A stretch of 64,000 nucleotides of DNA from Gammaproteobacteria bacterium (GCA_021773395.1 JAJFKB010000024.1:186001-250000); one strand, 5' to 3'. Positions 10,499-19,916 are shown, counted from the stretch's first letter. Notes: a model not told the origin generated them from the letters alone. Numbers and translations are program-made.

Positions 10499-13400
10499 GT
10501 GTCACACCTATCAGCTATCTCTCCTCCTGATCTATCAAGCCCACATCGATCCTGGACGGGGCTATCCGGTTCTGCAACTGCGCTGGCTATTGCTGAAGCT
10601 GCACAATCATGTCAGGGGGTCTGCCTGGTCATTACTCCAGACACTCGCTCAGCAGAGCAATTGAGCGAAGAAATGGCTTTTTTTAACACAGACCAGATCC
10701 CACTACTTTCTTTTCCTCACTGGGAGACACTGCCTTACGATAATTTTTCGCCTCACCGGGACATCGTTTCAGAGCGTCTGAAAACCCTCTACCGATTACC
10801 TTCTCTGAGCAAGGGGTTGTTAATCGTACCAATGACAACGCTAATGCAACGCATCGCCCCCAAGGAGTTCATCCTAACCACCAGCCTGATAATTAAAGCC
10901 GGAGAATCGTTAGACCGGCAGAGAATGCGACTCGAATTGGTCGGGAATGGTTATCGCCAGGTAGATACTGTCTATGAACATGGTGAGTTTGCGGTCAGAG
11001 GGTCGATCATTGATATTTTCCCTATGGGCACACAATTCCCGTTTCGCATCGACCTGTTAGATGATGAAATTGATCAGTTGCGTACTTTTGATCCAGATAG
11101 TCAACGATCGCTTGAAAAAATTGAATCTATTGAAATTCTACCAGCCCATGAATTTCCTTTTGATAAGCAGTCTATATCATTGTTCCGGCAGAATTGGCGA
11201 GCAACGTTCGAATCAGACCCGAATGCCTGCCCCGTCTACCAGGATGTTTCATCGGAGCTGACACCACCCGGTATTGAATACTATCTACCGCTCTTTTTTG
11301 AGCAGTGCTCCAATCTACTGGACTATCTACCGGCAACCACACAGATTTTCACCCTGGAGAAAATCGAAGGTGCCGCTGAAAGCTATTGGATGGAAATTAA
11401 TACGCGATATCAACAACGCCGATTGAACCCTGAACAACCCATACTGCCACCCGAATCACTTTTTTTACCGGTCGATCAAGTTTTTGGCAAACTGAAACAA
11501 TTTCAGCGCATCAGGCTAGAGGAACGGGATAGTAATGATGATATGAGTGGCGACCACAAAGGTGTTTATATATTTAATTGTCGCCCTGCCCCCGTTTTCA
11601 ATCTGGATCATCACTCTGATAATCCACTGGACGACGTTGAAGCCTACATTCGATCTTCAAAATCGCGCCTGTTATTTTGCGCGGAAACCGCAGGAAGAAA
11701 AGAGATACTGCAGGGCATGCTCCGGCAAATCAACGTCCAGCCGACAGAGCACCAGAGCTGGCAGTCTTTTTTAAATAGCAACGATGCCATCGCTATCACA
11801 ACCGCAGCGCTTGACAGAGGCCTCCAGCTACTTGATTCAAATATCGCAATTATTACTGAGTCACAGCTTTTTGGCGAGAAAGTATTACAGCGAAGAAGGC
11901 GCAGCAAAACAAGCGATCAAAACGACCTGATCATCAAAAATCTTGCCGAACTTCAGCTCGATGCTCCGGTGGTACATATTGATCACGGCGTTGGGCGTTA
12001 TCGAGGACTGGAAACGCTGACTATAAGCGGCCAGGCTGAGGAATTTCTGACCCTGGAATACGCTGCAGAAGCAAGGCTATATGTCCCTATTTCATCGTTA
12101 CATTTGATCGCTCGCTTTGCCGGGAGTAATGATGAAACAGCGCCGCTTCACAGCCTGGGTAGCGATAAATGGCAAAAGGCTAAGCGCAAGGCTGCCGAGC
12201 AGGTACGCGACACAGCAGCGGAGCTTTTAGACATTCATGCCCGACGCGCTCAACGCAAAGGTTTTGCCTTTCATCTACCGGAACTGGAGTATCAGCGTTT
12301 TTGCTCCGATTTCCCCTTTGAAGAGACCCCGGATCAAATAACCGCCATCGTTTCAACCATTAAAGATATGTGCGCTGCAACACCCATGGACCGACTAATT
12401 TGCGGTGATGTTGGATTTGGTAAAACCGAAGTGGCAATGAGAGCTGCTTTTGTTGCTTCACTCAATAGCCGACAGGTTGCGATATTGGTGCCAACAACAC
12501 TACTGGCCCAGCAACATTACGAATCCTTCAGTGATCGATTTGCCGACTGGCCTGTGAATGTGGCCGTTATATCTCGCTTCCAGAGTCGTGAAGAACAAAA
12601 CCGTACGCTGGAAAAAGTTGAGAATGGTCAGGTTGATATTTTAATCGCTACCCACAAATTGATATTGGGCGACTTTCACTTCAAAAATCTCGGTCTGGTT
12701 ATTATTGACGAAGAACACCGCTTTGGCGTACGCCAGAAGGAAAAATTAAAAGCACTGCGCGCAGAAGTTGATATTCTTACTCTCACTGCCACGCCCATTC
12801 CTCGCACCTTAAACATGGCTATGACCGGAATTCGGGATATCTCTATTATCGCCTCTCCACCAGAAAAAAGACTGTCCATTAATACCTTCATTCATCGAGA
12901 TGATGATACTGTCCGAAGAGAAGCGATCAGCCGGGAGCTTTTAAGGGGAGGACAGGTATATCTGCTATACAACGAAGTCAGCAGTATCGAAAGAAAAGCC
13001 AGAAAAATTGCCGAATTGATACCGGAAGCACGCATCGGGATTGCCCACGGACAAATGCGGGAAAGAGATCTGGAGAAGGTCATGTCAGACTTTTACCATA
13101 AGCGATTCAATCTTCTGATTTGTACCACCATAATAGAAACAGGCATTGATATTCCGACCGCGAATACCATTATTATCGAGCGAGCGGACAAATTCGGATT
13201 GGCGCAATTACACCAACTCAGGGGGCGTGTTGGACGTTCTCACCACCAGGCCTATGCCTATTTACTCACTCCCCACACGAAAACCATGACTGCAAATGCT
13301 AAAAAAAGGCTGGAGGCCATTGCAGAGGCTCAGGAACTAGGTGCCGGTTTTATGCTGGCCAGCCACGATCTTGAAATCCGAGGTGCCGGAGAGTTTTTGG

Positions 13401-13954
13401 GGGATAATCAAAGTGGCCATATACAAACCATCGGATTTACGCTTTACTCGGAACTTTTAGAGCAGGCGGTTAACACCTTAAAACAGGGTAAAGCCTTTAA
13501 TCTGGATCAACCGATGCAGCATGGCACGGAAATTAACCTGCACTGTCCAGCACTGATACCCGATAGCTATTTACCAGACGTACATGCGCGACTGGTGATC
13601 TATAAGCGTATTGCCAATGCCTCGAACGACAATGATCTTAAAGAACTTCAAGTCGAAATGATCGACCGCTTTGGTTTGTTGCCTGACGCGACAAAAAATC
13701 TGTTTGAGATAACCACTCTGAAAATTAAAGCACAGCCACTGGGAATTAATAAAATTCAGGTCCACAACCAGGGTGGGAAAATTGAATTTAGCTCGGACAC
13801 TCAAGTCCAACCCCAGCGTTTGGTTTCACTGATACAGGAGCAGCCCGGACTGTTTAAACTGGAAGGCGCAAGCCAATTAAAATTCAATCTGGCTATGCCT
13901 GATATGCAAAGCAGGATAAAAAAGACACATCTGCTTCTGGATCAGTTGGCCTGA
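10499..13954 (+). CDS. mfd: Mfd, transcription-repair coupling factor
   Basis: ATP-driven DNA translocase that removes RNA polymerase stalled at lesions and recruits UvrA. At 1151 aa it has the full family length. In order it shows the UvrB-like N-terminal domains (PHWETLPYDNFSPH), the CarD-like RNA polymerase-interaction domain around residues 490-560 (HIDHGVGRYRGLE), and the RecG-like translocase. The translocase has Walker A GDVGFGKTEVA near 635, the IIDEEHRFG box near 735 and TATPIPRTLNMAM after it. The C-terminal autoinhibitory domain follows. Start is a GTG that comes directly after ATCA. The gene is followed by csiV, as in Pseudomonas. Confidence 0.97.
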   Translation: MSHLSAISPPDLSSPHRSWTGLSGSATALAIAEAAQSCQGVCLVITPDTRSAEQLSEEMAFFNTDQIPLLSFPHWETLPYDNFSPHRDIVSERLKTLYRLPSLSKGLLIVPMTTLMQRIAPKEFILTTSLIIKAGESLDRQRMRLELVGNGYRQVDTVYEHGEFAVRGSIIDIFPMGTQFPFRIDLLDDEIDQLRTFDPDSQRSLEKIESIEILPAHEFPFDKQSISLFRQNWRATFESDPNACPVYQDVSSELTPPGIEYYLPLFFEQCSNLLDYLPATTQIFTLEKIEGAAESYWMEINTRYQQRRLNPEQPILPPESLFLPVDQVFGKLKQFQRIRLEERDSNDDMSGDHKGVYIFNCRPAPVFNLDHHSDNPLDDVEAYIRSSKSRLLFCAETAGRKEILQGMLRQINVQPTEHQSWQSFLNSNDAIAITTAALDRGLQLLDSNIAIITESQLFGEKVLQRRRRSKTSDQNDLIIKNLAELQLDAPVVHIDHGVGRYRGLETLTISGQAEEFLTLEYAAEARLYVPISSLHLIARFAGSNDETAPLHSLGSDKWQKAKRKAAEQVRDTAAELLDIHARRAQRKGFAFHLPELEYQRFCSDFPFEETPDQITAIVSTIKDMCAATPMDRLICGDVGFGKTEVAMRAAFVASLNSRQVAILVPTTLLAQQHYESFSDRFADWPVNVAVISRFQSREEQNRTLEKVENGQVDILIATHKLILGDFHFKNLGLVIIDEEHRFGVRQKEKLKALRAEVDILTLTATPIPRTLNMAMTGIRDISIIASPPEKRLSINTFIHRDDDTVRREAISRELLRGGQVYLLYNEVSSIERKARKIAELIPEARIGIAHGQMRERDLEKVMSDFYHKRFNLLICTTIIETGIDIPTANTIIIERADKFGLAQLHQLRGRVGRSHHQAYAYLLTPHTKTMTANAKKRLEAIAEAQELGAGFMLASHDLEIRGAGEFLGDNQSGHIQTIGFTLYSELLEQAVNTLKQGKAFNLDQPMQHGTEINLHCPALIPDSYLPDVHARLVIYKRIANASNDNDLKELQVEMIDRFGLLPDATKNLFEITTLKIKAQPLGINKIQVHNQGGKIEFSSDTQVQPQRLVSLIQEQPGLFKLEGASQLKFNLAMPDMQSRIKKTHLLLDQLA

Positions 13955-14022
13955 GACTCGCATAATAGATAAAGACCGCCCGAGGTCACTACAAATTCTT
14001 GATCGGGCACGAGGAGCAAAGC

Positions 14023-15153
14023 TTGCGAAAGACCATGAAAGGATGGGTATTTGTGCTACTTGGAGCGATGGCGCTAATTACTGCCCCTATTGCAGCCGAT
14101 GAGGAGAAAAAACAGAAATGGTATCAGGTTGAACTGATTGTTTTTGCCTTCCATCAAGGTGCCAACGAAAGCACTGAAGCATGGCATGATCAAGCCGTTG
14201 CGGATTATCCGCCCAACCTTACAGTACTGCGTCAGTATAGAGCACCTTCTGTTATCAGAGCGCGTCCAACAGAAGGGTTCTCTGATGATTTATCGGAAGA
14301 TGCTCTCGAATCCTTCATCGAGCTATTCGACGACATAAAGGATGTTGAACCTAAAAATCCACACAGGGATGAAACGCAGAGGCTGCTAAGCACTTCTGAC
14401 AAATCCACGTCGCCTGAAAGCGACCTGTCGGAAAAAAATCAGAGGGAAGTTGACTCCCATCTGATTTCGGATGGCTCATTGGGCCAAGCTGCCGAGCTGG
14501 AGACTTTCGACGTGAGTGTTCTACCTACAAGAATAGCCGCTCCGATGGATATTCGTAAAGAGCCATTTATATCGCTACCCGAACGAGAATTGATGCTGAA
14601 TCGGTTGAAGTCACGTATCGACCGTGCACTCGATTTGCGTTTGCTTGCACATACCGCATGGCGACAACCGGTTGCATCAGAAATCGACAGTCCAGCGGTT
14701 CTGATTCAGGCTGGAGAGCAATACGGTTTAAATTTCGAACTGGAAGGCACGCTGGTGGTACGGGAAAAGCGCTATTTACACGTAACAACAGATATGTTTT
14801 TTTCTGAATTTAACAAGACTATTATGAGCGAACAGGATAACTGGCCAACTTTGCATAAGAACTCCTCAAACCACTCTGATTACTCCGCCAATGAAACTAA
14901 CCGTAATGGTCTGTTAATCAATACCACTGATCTGTTCAACCAACCGGCGAATGACTATATTCGCCAGCTAACCGCGGAACTAAAACAGTCGCGTCGTGTT
15001 AAATCTGAAGAGTTACATTACCTGGATCATCCGCTATTTGGTATTTTGGTTCAGCTCACGGATTACCAGCTTCCCGACCCGGCGATGGAAATGGAAGAGT
15101 TTGATATTGAACAACTGCCTCCAAAGAAAGAGCTGCCTATAATATTGGAATGA
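14023..15153 (+). CDS. csiV: CsiV-like exported protein
   Basis: Exported protein of the CsiV family, described as a peptidoglycan-binding cell-shape factor in Vibrio; molecular role otherwise little known. I see a signal peptide (MRKTMKGWVFVLLGAMALIT, cleavage after IAA) and the family opening WYQVELIVFAF right after it. A long acidic, low-complexity middle (about 130 residues rich in D, E, S) follows, then a conserved C-terminal part with YLHVTTDMFF and SEELHYLDHPLFGILVQL. The TTG at 14023 was chosen because GAGGAG lies 6 nt upstream; an ATG at 14035 would also keep the signal. Position directly after mfd supports the call. The last 17 bp overlap the convergent phosphorylase gene. Confidence 0.8.
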   Translation: MRKTMKGWVFVLLGAMALITAPIAADEEKKQKWYQVELIVFAFHQGANESTEAWHDQAVADYPPNLTVLRQYRAPSVIRARPTEGFSDDLSEDALESFIELFDDIKDVEPKNPHRDETQRLLSTSDKSTSPESDLSEKNQREVDSHLISDGSLGQAAELETFDVSVLPTRIAAPMDIRKEPFISLPERELMLNRLKSRIDRALDLRLLAHTAWRQPVASEIDSPAVLIQAGEQYGLNFELEGTLVVREKRYLHVTTDMFFSEFNKTIMSEQDNWPTLHKNSSNHSDYSANETNRNGLLINTTDLFNQPANDYIRQLTAELKQSRRVKSEELHYLDHPLFGILVQLTDYQLPDPAMEMEEFDIEQLPPKKELPIILE

Positions 15154-15886
15154 CCTGGTGTAGTAGTTCTTTCACCTTAACCAGACCGGCATCAAGATGC
15201 ACCTTGAGCACGTTAAGCGTCAACACTTCATCGCTTCGTCCTGCACCCCAGTTAACAACAAGAGCCACACTGGCGTACTCCAACCCCAACTCTCTTGCAA
15301 GGCTGGCTTCCGGCATTCCGGTCATACCCACGATGTCACACCCGTCCCGTTCCAGCTTATCAATTTCGGCACTGGTTTCCAGCCGAGGTCCTTGCGTTGC
15401 CCCGTAGACCGCTTTGTTGTTAAAGGGCACACCCAATGTACGCGCAGCTTCAAGCAGCTTATTCCTTACATTTGGATGGTAGGGCATAGTAAAATCAATG
15501 TGACTGACTCGATCCTGGGATCCATCAAAGAAAGTATGTTCCCGCCCAGAAGTGTAATCAATAATTTGATCCGGTATGCAGATTTTTCTGGGCGCCATAG
15601 CTTCGGTTATTCCCCCCACCGCATTCACCGCAACTACCGACCTGACTCCAGCTTGCTTAAGCGCATATAGGTTCGCTCGGTAATTGATCTTGTGTGGCGG
15701 AATATGATGATCCTCACCGTGACGCGGTAAAAATACGATCTCTCTGGATTTAAATCGCCCGAAAATAAGTGGTGAAGAGGTTTCGCCGAATCGGGTGGTA
15801 GGCCATTTGCTTTCCAGGATTTCAATACCTTCGAGTTTGGCAAGGCCAGTGCCGCCTATCACGGCAATTTCCGGTGTACGGATCAT
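15137..15886 (-). CDS. S-methyl-5'-thioadenosine/thioinosine phosphorylase
   Basis: Purine nucleoside phosphorylase family 2 enzyme (249 aa) that cleaves a methylthio-nucleoside left over from polyamine and quorum-signal synthesis. Motifs: phosphate loop GGTGLAKLEG, PRHGEDHHIPPHKINYRAN, VNAVGGI, and TGMPEASLARELGLEYA in the base/ribose pocket. In P. aeruginosa the enzyme at the same place (between csiV and nagZ, PA3004) was shown to prefer methylthioinosine over methylthioadenosine. By position and similarity this one may do the same, but substrate choice cannot be settled by eye, so no gene symbol is given. Confidence 0.88.
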   Translation of the reverse strand: MIRTPEIAVIGGTGLAKLEGIEILESKWPTTRFGETSSPLIFGRFKSREIVFLPRHGEDHHIPPHKINYRANLYALKQAGVRSVVAVNAVGGITEAMAPRKICIPDQIIDYTSGREHTFFDGSQDRVSHIDFTMPYHPNVRNKLLEAARTLGVPFNNKAVYGATQGPRLETSAEIDKLERDGCDIVGMTGMPEASLARELGLEYASVALVVNWGAGRSDEVLTLNVLKVHLDAGLVKVKELLHQVIPIL

Positions 15887-15969
15887 TCGTTACTCTCCCA
15901 AATATTGTAGCTTAAAGGTTCTCTGGAAAATCAGAACCCCGAGGATTAAACCTGTAATTCACATAAAAT

Positions 15970-17097
15970 CTATTTCGACACAACCTTCTCATCTGCCTCG
16001 ACCAATGCTGCATTTTTAATCTGTACCGCCTCCGGCACATGCAGCGTCGAAGTAGGATATGCCACATCGGCGTTATGCTCGTTAATTATCGCCAGTATTT
16101 TCAGCAGGATATCTTGTTTGATTTCATGAAACTCGACCCAATTTGTAGTCTTGGTAAAGGTGTAAACGAAAAAATCCAGCGAAGAAGCTCCATAGGCGTT
16201 AAAGTTAACGATCAGTGTCTGCCCGGTATCAATTTCCGGATGGCTTAACAACATAGCCTTCACATCCGCCACAACGTCCCCTACCTGCTCGACGTCTTGA
16301 TAGCGCAAGCCTATGGTTTCATAGATGCGCCTATTGGACATGCGTGAGGGATTCTCTACGGTTATGCTGGCAAAGATACCATTCGGAATATACAGCGGCC
16401 TTTTATCAAAGGTGCGAATGCGCGTCAGCCGCCACCCTATATCTTCCACCGTCCCTTCTATTTGGCGATCCGGGGAGCGTACCCAGTCGCCAACGGCGAA
16501 GGGCCTATCAAGATAAATCATCAACCCACCAAAAAAGTTGGCTAACAGATCCTTGGCCGCAAAACCAATCGCTATACCGCCTATACCACCAAATGCAAGG
16601 ACACCAGAAATACTGTACCCCAATGTTTGCATCATCACCAGCGTGGCCGTGATGATAACAGACAGGCGCAGCAGCTTGCCCATTGCCATTACAGTCGTGG
16701 CGTCCATGGTCTCGCCGTTACGCTCAGGGGAAGTGAGCTCTATCTCCGCGCCCTTGATAAAACCAACAACAAACCAGACCAGAATAATGATGACCGACAT
16801 CTCGCGAACAGGCCCAATAGCACTAAATATTGCAGCACCTGAATTTGCGGCGACAATTTCTGCCGCCCAGCTTAATCCCAACATCCAAATCAGTAAACTG
16901 AGCGGTTTACGCGCTGCGTTGACAAACACATCATCCCAGTAGTTATTTGTCCGGTTAATATGGCTAGCCACACGAGATAGCATTTTTAGAGCCACGAAAT
17001 TGATTAGCAGGGTAACAAACACGACTGTAAAAACCTGGGCCGCGAGAATACCCTCTTTGCCCAGCCCCGCTTCGGCAAACATCACTTTCAAATCCAT
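15970..17097 (-). CDS. MscS-family mechanosensitive channel
   Basis: Small-conductance mechanosensitive channel protein (375 aa) of the inner membrane that opens under osmotic downshock. About five hydrophobic helices occupy residues 15-180. The pore helix and following gate are clear: GGIGGIAIGFAAKDLLANFF, then GGLMIYLDRPFAVGDWVRSP. The cytoplasmic beta and C-terminal domains follow (IEDIGWRLTRIRTFDKRPLY-like stretch). The two extra N-terminal helices relative to E. coli MscS resemble YnaI-type members. It stands between the phosphorylase gene and nagZ on the same strand, but spacing suggests its own transcript. Confidence 0.88.
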   Translation of the reverse strand: MDLKVMFAEAGLGKEGILAAQVFTVVFVTLLINFVALKMLSRVASHINRTNNYWDDVFVNAARKPLSLLIWMLGLSWAAEIVAANSGAAIFSAIGPVREMSVIIILVWFVVGFIKGAEIELTSPERNGETMDATTVMAMGKLLRLSVIITATLVMMQTLGYSISGVLAFGGIGGIAIGFAAKDLLANFFGGLMIYLDRPFAVGDWVRSPDRQIEGTVEDIGWRLTRIRTFDKRPLYIPNGIFASITVENPSRMSNRRIYETIGLRYQDVEQVGDVVADVKAMLLSHPEIDTGQTLIVNFNAYGASSLDFFVYTFTKTTNWVEFHEIKQDILLKILAIINEHNADVAYPTSTLHVPEAVQIKNAALVEADEKVVSK

Positions 17098-17180
17098 ACC
17101 AGTATCCTGTTCTCTATATCTTTTTTCCTGCGGGTTCGGCCACCAATTTTACTCGGCGCCCACGCCCTCTTAATTAACTT

Positions 17181-17310
17181 GAGATCTTTGCATAATGTAG
17201 CGAGCGACGGCAATACAAGGCAAAATTCGGCGGAAAAGGCATAGTTTATACTCATAAATGAGCATTTTGAGCCGGGTTTTAACCTAGTGTAGTAGTTATG
17301 CAAAGGTCTC
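17181..17310. repeat. MITE-like element (family B), 130 bp
   Basis: Ends in near-perfect inverted repeats: GAGATCTTTGCATAA on the left and the complement of GAGACCTTTGCATAA on the right (one mismatch). It is flanked on both sides by the direct repeat AACTT (17176-17180, 17311-17315), which looks like a target duplication. No coding capacity. It lies exactly at the 3' end of nagZ, whose TGA stop is formed across the junction. Ends of the GAGACCTTTGC type recall IS5-family termini, but that is memory, not a search. Confidence 0.75.
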
Positions 17311-18316
17311 AACTTAGCAATCTTACTCGATTGACTGCCGCAGTCCACTCAGGGCTCATTGCCAGGTTTGCATTTAATTTCGAGTGGTGCTTTAACCGAG
17401 GCAGCCGTTGAGAATAGACGATCTTTTGTCGATTCATATATTCCAGCACCTCAAGCGCACCGGAACGATCGTTACATACCAGTACCATATCACAACCTGC
17501 GGTCAGTGCCGCTTGCGCTCGCTCTGCAAAGCCGCCGGCAACAGAGGCACCTTCCATGCTTAGATCATCGCTAAAAATAACACCATCAAAACACAGCTTT
17601 TCTCGCAATATGTCCTTTAGCCAAACTGCTGAGAAGCCAGCCGGCCGGTCATCCACCTCTGGGTAGATGACATGCGCAGGCATCAGCGCGTCTAGTGATC
17701 CGGCTAATTGTCTAAACGGCACCAAATCCGCACATTCAATTTCCAGCCAATTTCGAGAGTCAACGGGGATCTCGGTATGGGAATCGCCAACAACGCCCCC
17801 ATGACCCGGGAAATGTTTACCCGTAGCCGCCATACCCGCCGCATGGAATCCGTCAATAAACGCACTCCCCAGTTTAACGACAATCTCCGGATCATCCGAA
17901 AAAGCACGATCTCCAATCACCTGACTTAGGGTATGATCCAGATCTAACACGGGGGCAAAGCTCAGATCAATATCCATTACCAGCAATTCCGCCGCCAACA
18001 ACCATGCCAGCTGTCTTGCTGATAGCAACGCCTGTGTCGGATTCTGCCTATATAGTTCGCCCAAACAACACATCGCCGGAATTCTGGTAAACCCTTCCTG
18101 AAAGCGCTGTACTCGCCCGCCTTCGTGGTCCACAGCAATCAGTATTTCAGGCCTGATATTTCTTATTTCAGCTATTAACAGACTCAACTGTTTCGGCGAC
18201 TGATAATTTCGCGAAAAAAGAATAATACCGCCGATCTGATTATCAGTTAGCAGCTGGCACTCCTCAGAAGTGAGGCTAAGCCCGTCCAAGTCCAGCATCA
18301 GCGCGCCAATCGGCAT
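17309..18316 (-). CDS. nagZ: NagZ, beta-N-acetylglucosaminidase
   Basis: Glycoside hydrolase family 3 enzyme (335 aa) that removes N-acetylglucosamine from anhydromuropeptides in cytoplasmic murein recycling, and so influences AmpC induction in related bacteria. Substrate and catalytic motifs: AVDHEGGRVQRF near 61-72, KHFPGHGGVVGDSH at 167-180 with the general-acid His180/Asp178 dyad, and FSDDLSMEG near 248 with the nucleophile Asp. No signal peptide, as expected. AAAAGGATAG precedes the ATG. The stop codon is supplied by a repeat element; removing the element in silico would give TAA at the same codon, so the protein end is unchanged. Confidence 0.95.
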   Translation of the reverse strand: MPIGALMLDLDGLSLTSEECQLLTDNQIGGIILFSRNYQSPKQLSLLIAEIRNIRPEILIAVDHEGGRVQRFQEGFTRIPAMCCLGELYRQNPTQALLSARQLAWLLAAELLVMDIDLSFAPVLDLDHTLSQVIGDRAFSDDPEIVVKLGSAFIDGFHAAGMAATGKHFPGHGGVVGDSHTEIPVDSRNWLEIECADLVPFRQLAGSLDALMPAHVIYPEVDDRPAGFSAVWLKDILREKLCFDGVIFSDDLSMEGASVAGGFAERAQAALTAGCDMVLVCNDRSGALEVLEYMNRQKIVYSQRLPRLKHHSKLNANLAMSPEWTAAVNRVRLLS

Positions 18317-18507
18317 GGTATCTCTATCCTTTTCCCGTGCATTAATGTCAGGCTATTCTAAAGACAGCACCATAGATAACCAAGAGAACTGACCTCTTTT
18401 TTGATATTAATTGATCCCTGTGGCGGTTGCTGAACTTTCCAGGCCCGATGTTTTCGAATATCACAACCTATCAATAAAATCTGAAATTCAGAACAGGACT
18501 TGCATCT

Positions 18508-18969
18508 ATGTTAAATCAATGGTCGATCTATACTACCCTGATTCTATTAATAACCACACAAACAGCCGCCTTGGCCGGTGGCATATCTTCGGATCAGATT
18601 ACAAGACCACAGGGAACCGCTGCTGCCACAGCCAGTAATGATGAATTATTGAAAATGGGTGAACAACTCTGGCAGAACCCTTCGCTGAGTAAAAACGGAA
18701 AAACGTCCTGTGCCAGCTGTCACAAAGGAAACACCCGGATGTTTAAAAAATCCTTTTTGGAACCCTACCCACACTATGTGAAGATGCCCAGCAAAAAAGC
18801 AAAGATGGAAACCATTACGGCCGAGGGAATGGTTCAGTTCTGTATGCTGGCACCAATGAAAGCTGATACTTTAGCCTGGGACTCAATTGAGCTGGCTGCC
18901 TTGACTGCCTATACCGAGCAGGTGGTACAAAGAGCCTATCGAGAAAAACAGGCCGAAAATATAAAGTAA
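18508..18969 (+). CDS. Exported c-type cytochrome, single heme
   Basis: Predicted periplasmic heme protein (153 aa). A signal peptide ends near residue 23 (TTQTAALAGG). One covalent heme motif, CASCH at 68-72, is followed by KGNTRMF; the sixth ligand could be a Met in GMVQFCMLAPMKAD (residues 112-125). The region after the heme site is unlike the standard cytochrome c5/c553 shape. AGGAC lies upstream of the ATG. A second small cytochrome gene is convergent with it 55 bp downstream, which suggests a shared redox role, but neither partner nor electron acceptor can be named. Confidence 0.75.
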   Translation: MLNQWSIYTTLILLITTQTAALAGGISSDQITRPQGTAAATASNDELLKMGEQLWQNPSLSKNGKTSCASCHKGNTRMFKKSFLEPYPHYVKMPSKKAKMETITAEGMVQFCMLAPMKADTLAWDSIELAALTAYTEQVVQRAYREKQAENIK

Positions 18970-19024
18970 TGCTCCATGGATAGAGCACCATATAGCAACT
19001 AGTAAATATTCAGGTTATCTGATT

Positions 19025-19369
19025 CTAAGGCCCATGACTGGCCGGCTCTAGCGTTCTGATGTAAGCCACCAGATCAGAGATCGCCTGATCATCCAATTCC
19101 TCGGCCATCGGTTGCATAACCTGACCATTTTCGTCATCTTTATGGCTGCCGCGCACTCCTGCTCTAAAGTTTTTAAGCTGGGTTGTTAAATACCAGCCAT
19201 GCTGTCCATTCAATCTAGGGGCACCAAAATCTTCACTCCCTTCTGCCCGTTCACCATGACAGACGCTACAGACCTCGAAAGATTCTTCTCCCTTTACGAC
19301 GTCTCCCTGTGCCAGACAGTCGTTATTACAAACCACTGCACCCAATAGTACTAATGCATAAATACGCAT
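19025..19369 (-). CDS. Cytochrome c553/c5-type class I cytochrome
   Basis: Small exported electron carrier (114 aa). Signal peptide to about residue 20 (CLAQG), heme motif CSVCH at 34-38 followed by GERAEGSEDFGAPRLNGQ, which is typical of cytochrome c4/c553 domains. A QPMAEELDDQAISDLVAYI stretch supplies the distal Met (M88) and the C-terminal helix. It probably shuttles electrons to an oxidase or peroxidase in the periplasm. Convergent with the other cytochrome gene. Confidence 0.87.
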   Translation of the reverse strand: MRIYALVLLGAVVCNNDCLAQGDVVKGEESFEVCSVCHGERAEGSEDFGAPRLNGQHGWYLTTQLKNFRAGVRGSHKDDENGQVMQPMAEELDDQAISDLVAYIRTLEPASHGP

Positions 19370-19424
19370 ACGATGTTCCTCTGATCATTGATACTCTTGC
19401 CTAGTTAAAGACCACGAACAGGTT

Positions 19425-19916
19425 TCAGTGTTCGCTGATAATTACCGGACAGCCAATCGAAACAGACTCGAACAGCTCGATAACGTTTTTATTACGCATA
19501 CGAATACAGCCGTGCGATTTTGGTACACCCATAGGCTCGCTATCTGGTGTACCATGAATGTAAATATAGCGGCGCATGCTATCGACTCCTCCCAACCGAT
19601 TAAGGCCAGGCTCAGCGCCACATAACCAAAGAATTCGCGTCAAGATCCAATCCCTGTCGGGAAACGTGCGAGCCAACCTGTCACTGTAGTGTTCGCCGGA
19701 AAATCGCCGCCCTACAAACACCGCGCCCACGGGTAACCCTGCACCAATTTTTGCTCTAATATAGTGCTTGCCTCGCGGTGTTTTTTCGCTCCCGGAACAC
19801 TCACCCCCTCCCTTTTTTGCGGATGAAATCAAGTAGCTATGCTGGCATATTGTTTCACGGAAATAGCGTAACCGCTGCTCCATTAAATTGATTTCAATAT
19901 GTTCATGGCCTTTCAT
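19425..19916 (-). CDS. L,D-transpeptidase (YkuD domain)
   Basis: 163-aa YkuD-family protein with the active-site signature HGTPDSEPMG at 121-130 and SHGCIRM at 134-140: His121, His135 and catalytic Cys137. Family members form 3-3 crosslinks in murein or attach proteins to it. There is no signal peptide or membrane helix at the N-terminus (it starts MKGHEHIEINLMEQRLRYF), so either it is cytoplasmic, it is exported by another route, or the true start is elsewhere. I saw no better start upstream. Neighbouring nagZ also acts in murein metabolism. Confidence 0.85.
   Translation of the reverse strand: MKGHEHIEINLMEQRLRYFRETICQHSYLISSAKKGGGECSGSEKTPRGKHYIRAKIGAGLPVGAVFVGRRFSGEHYSDRLARTFPDRDWILTRILWLCGAEPGLNRLGGVDSMRRYIYIHGTPDSEPMGVPKSHGCIRMRNKNVIELFESVSIGCPVIISEH

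Noticed and set aside
18411-18638. 75-codon plus-strand open frame before the first cytochrome
   Set aside because: Overlaps the cytochrome gene in another frame; the latter has a signal peptide, heme motif and ribosome site.
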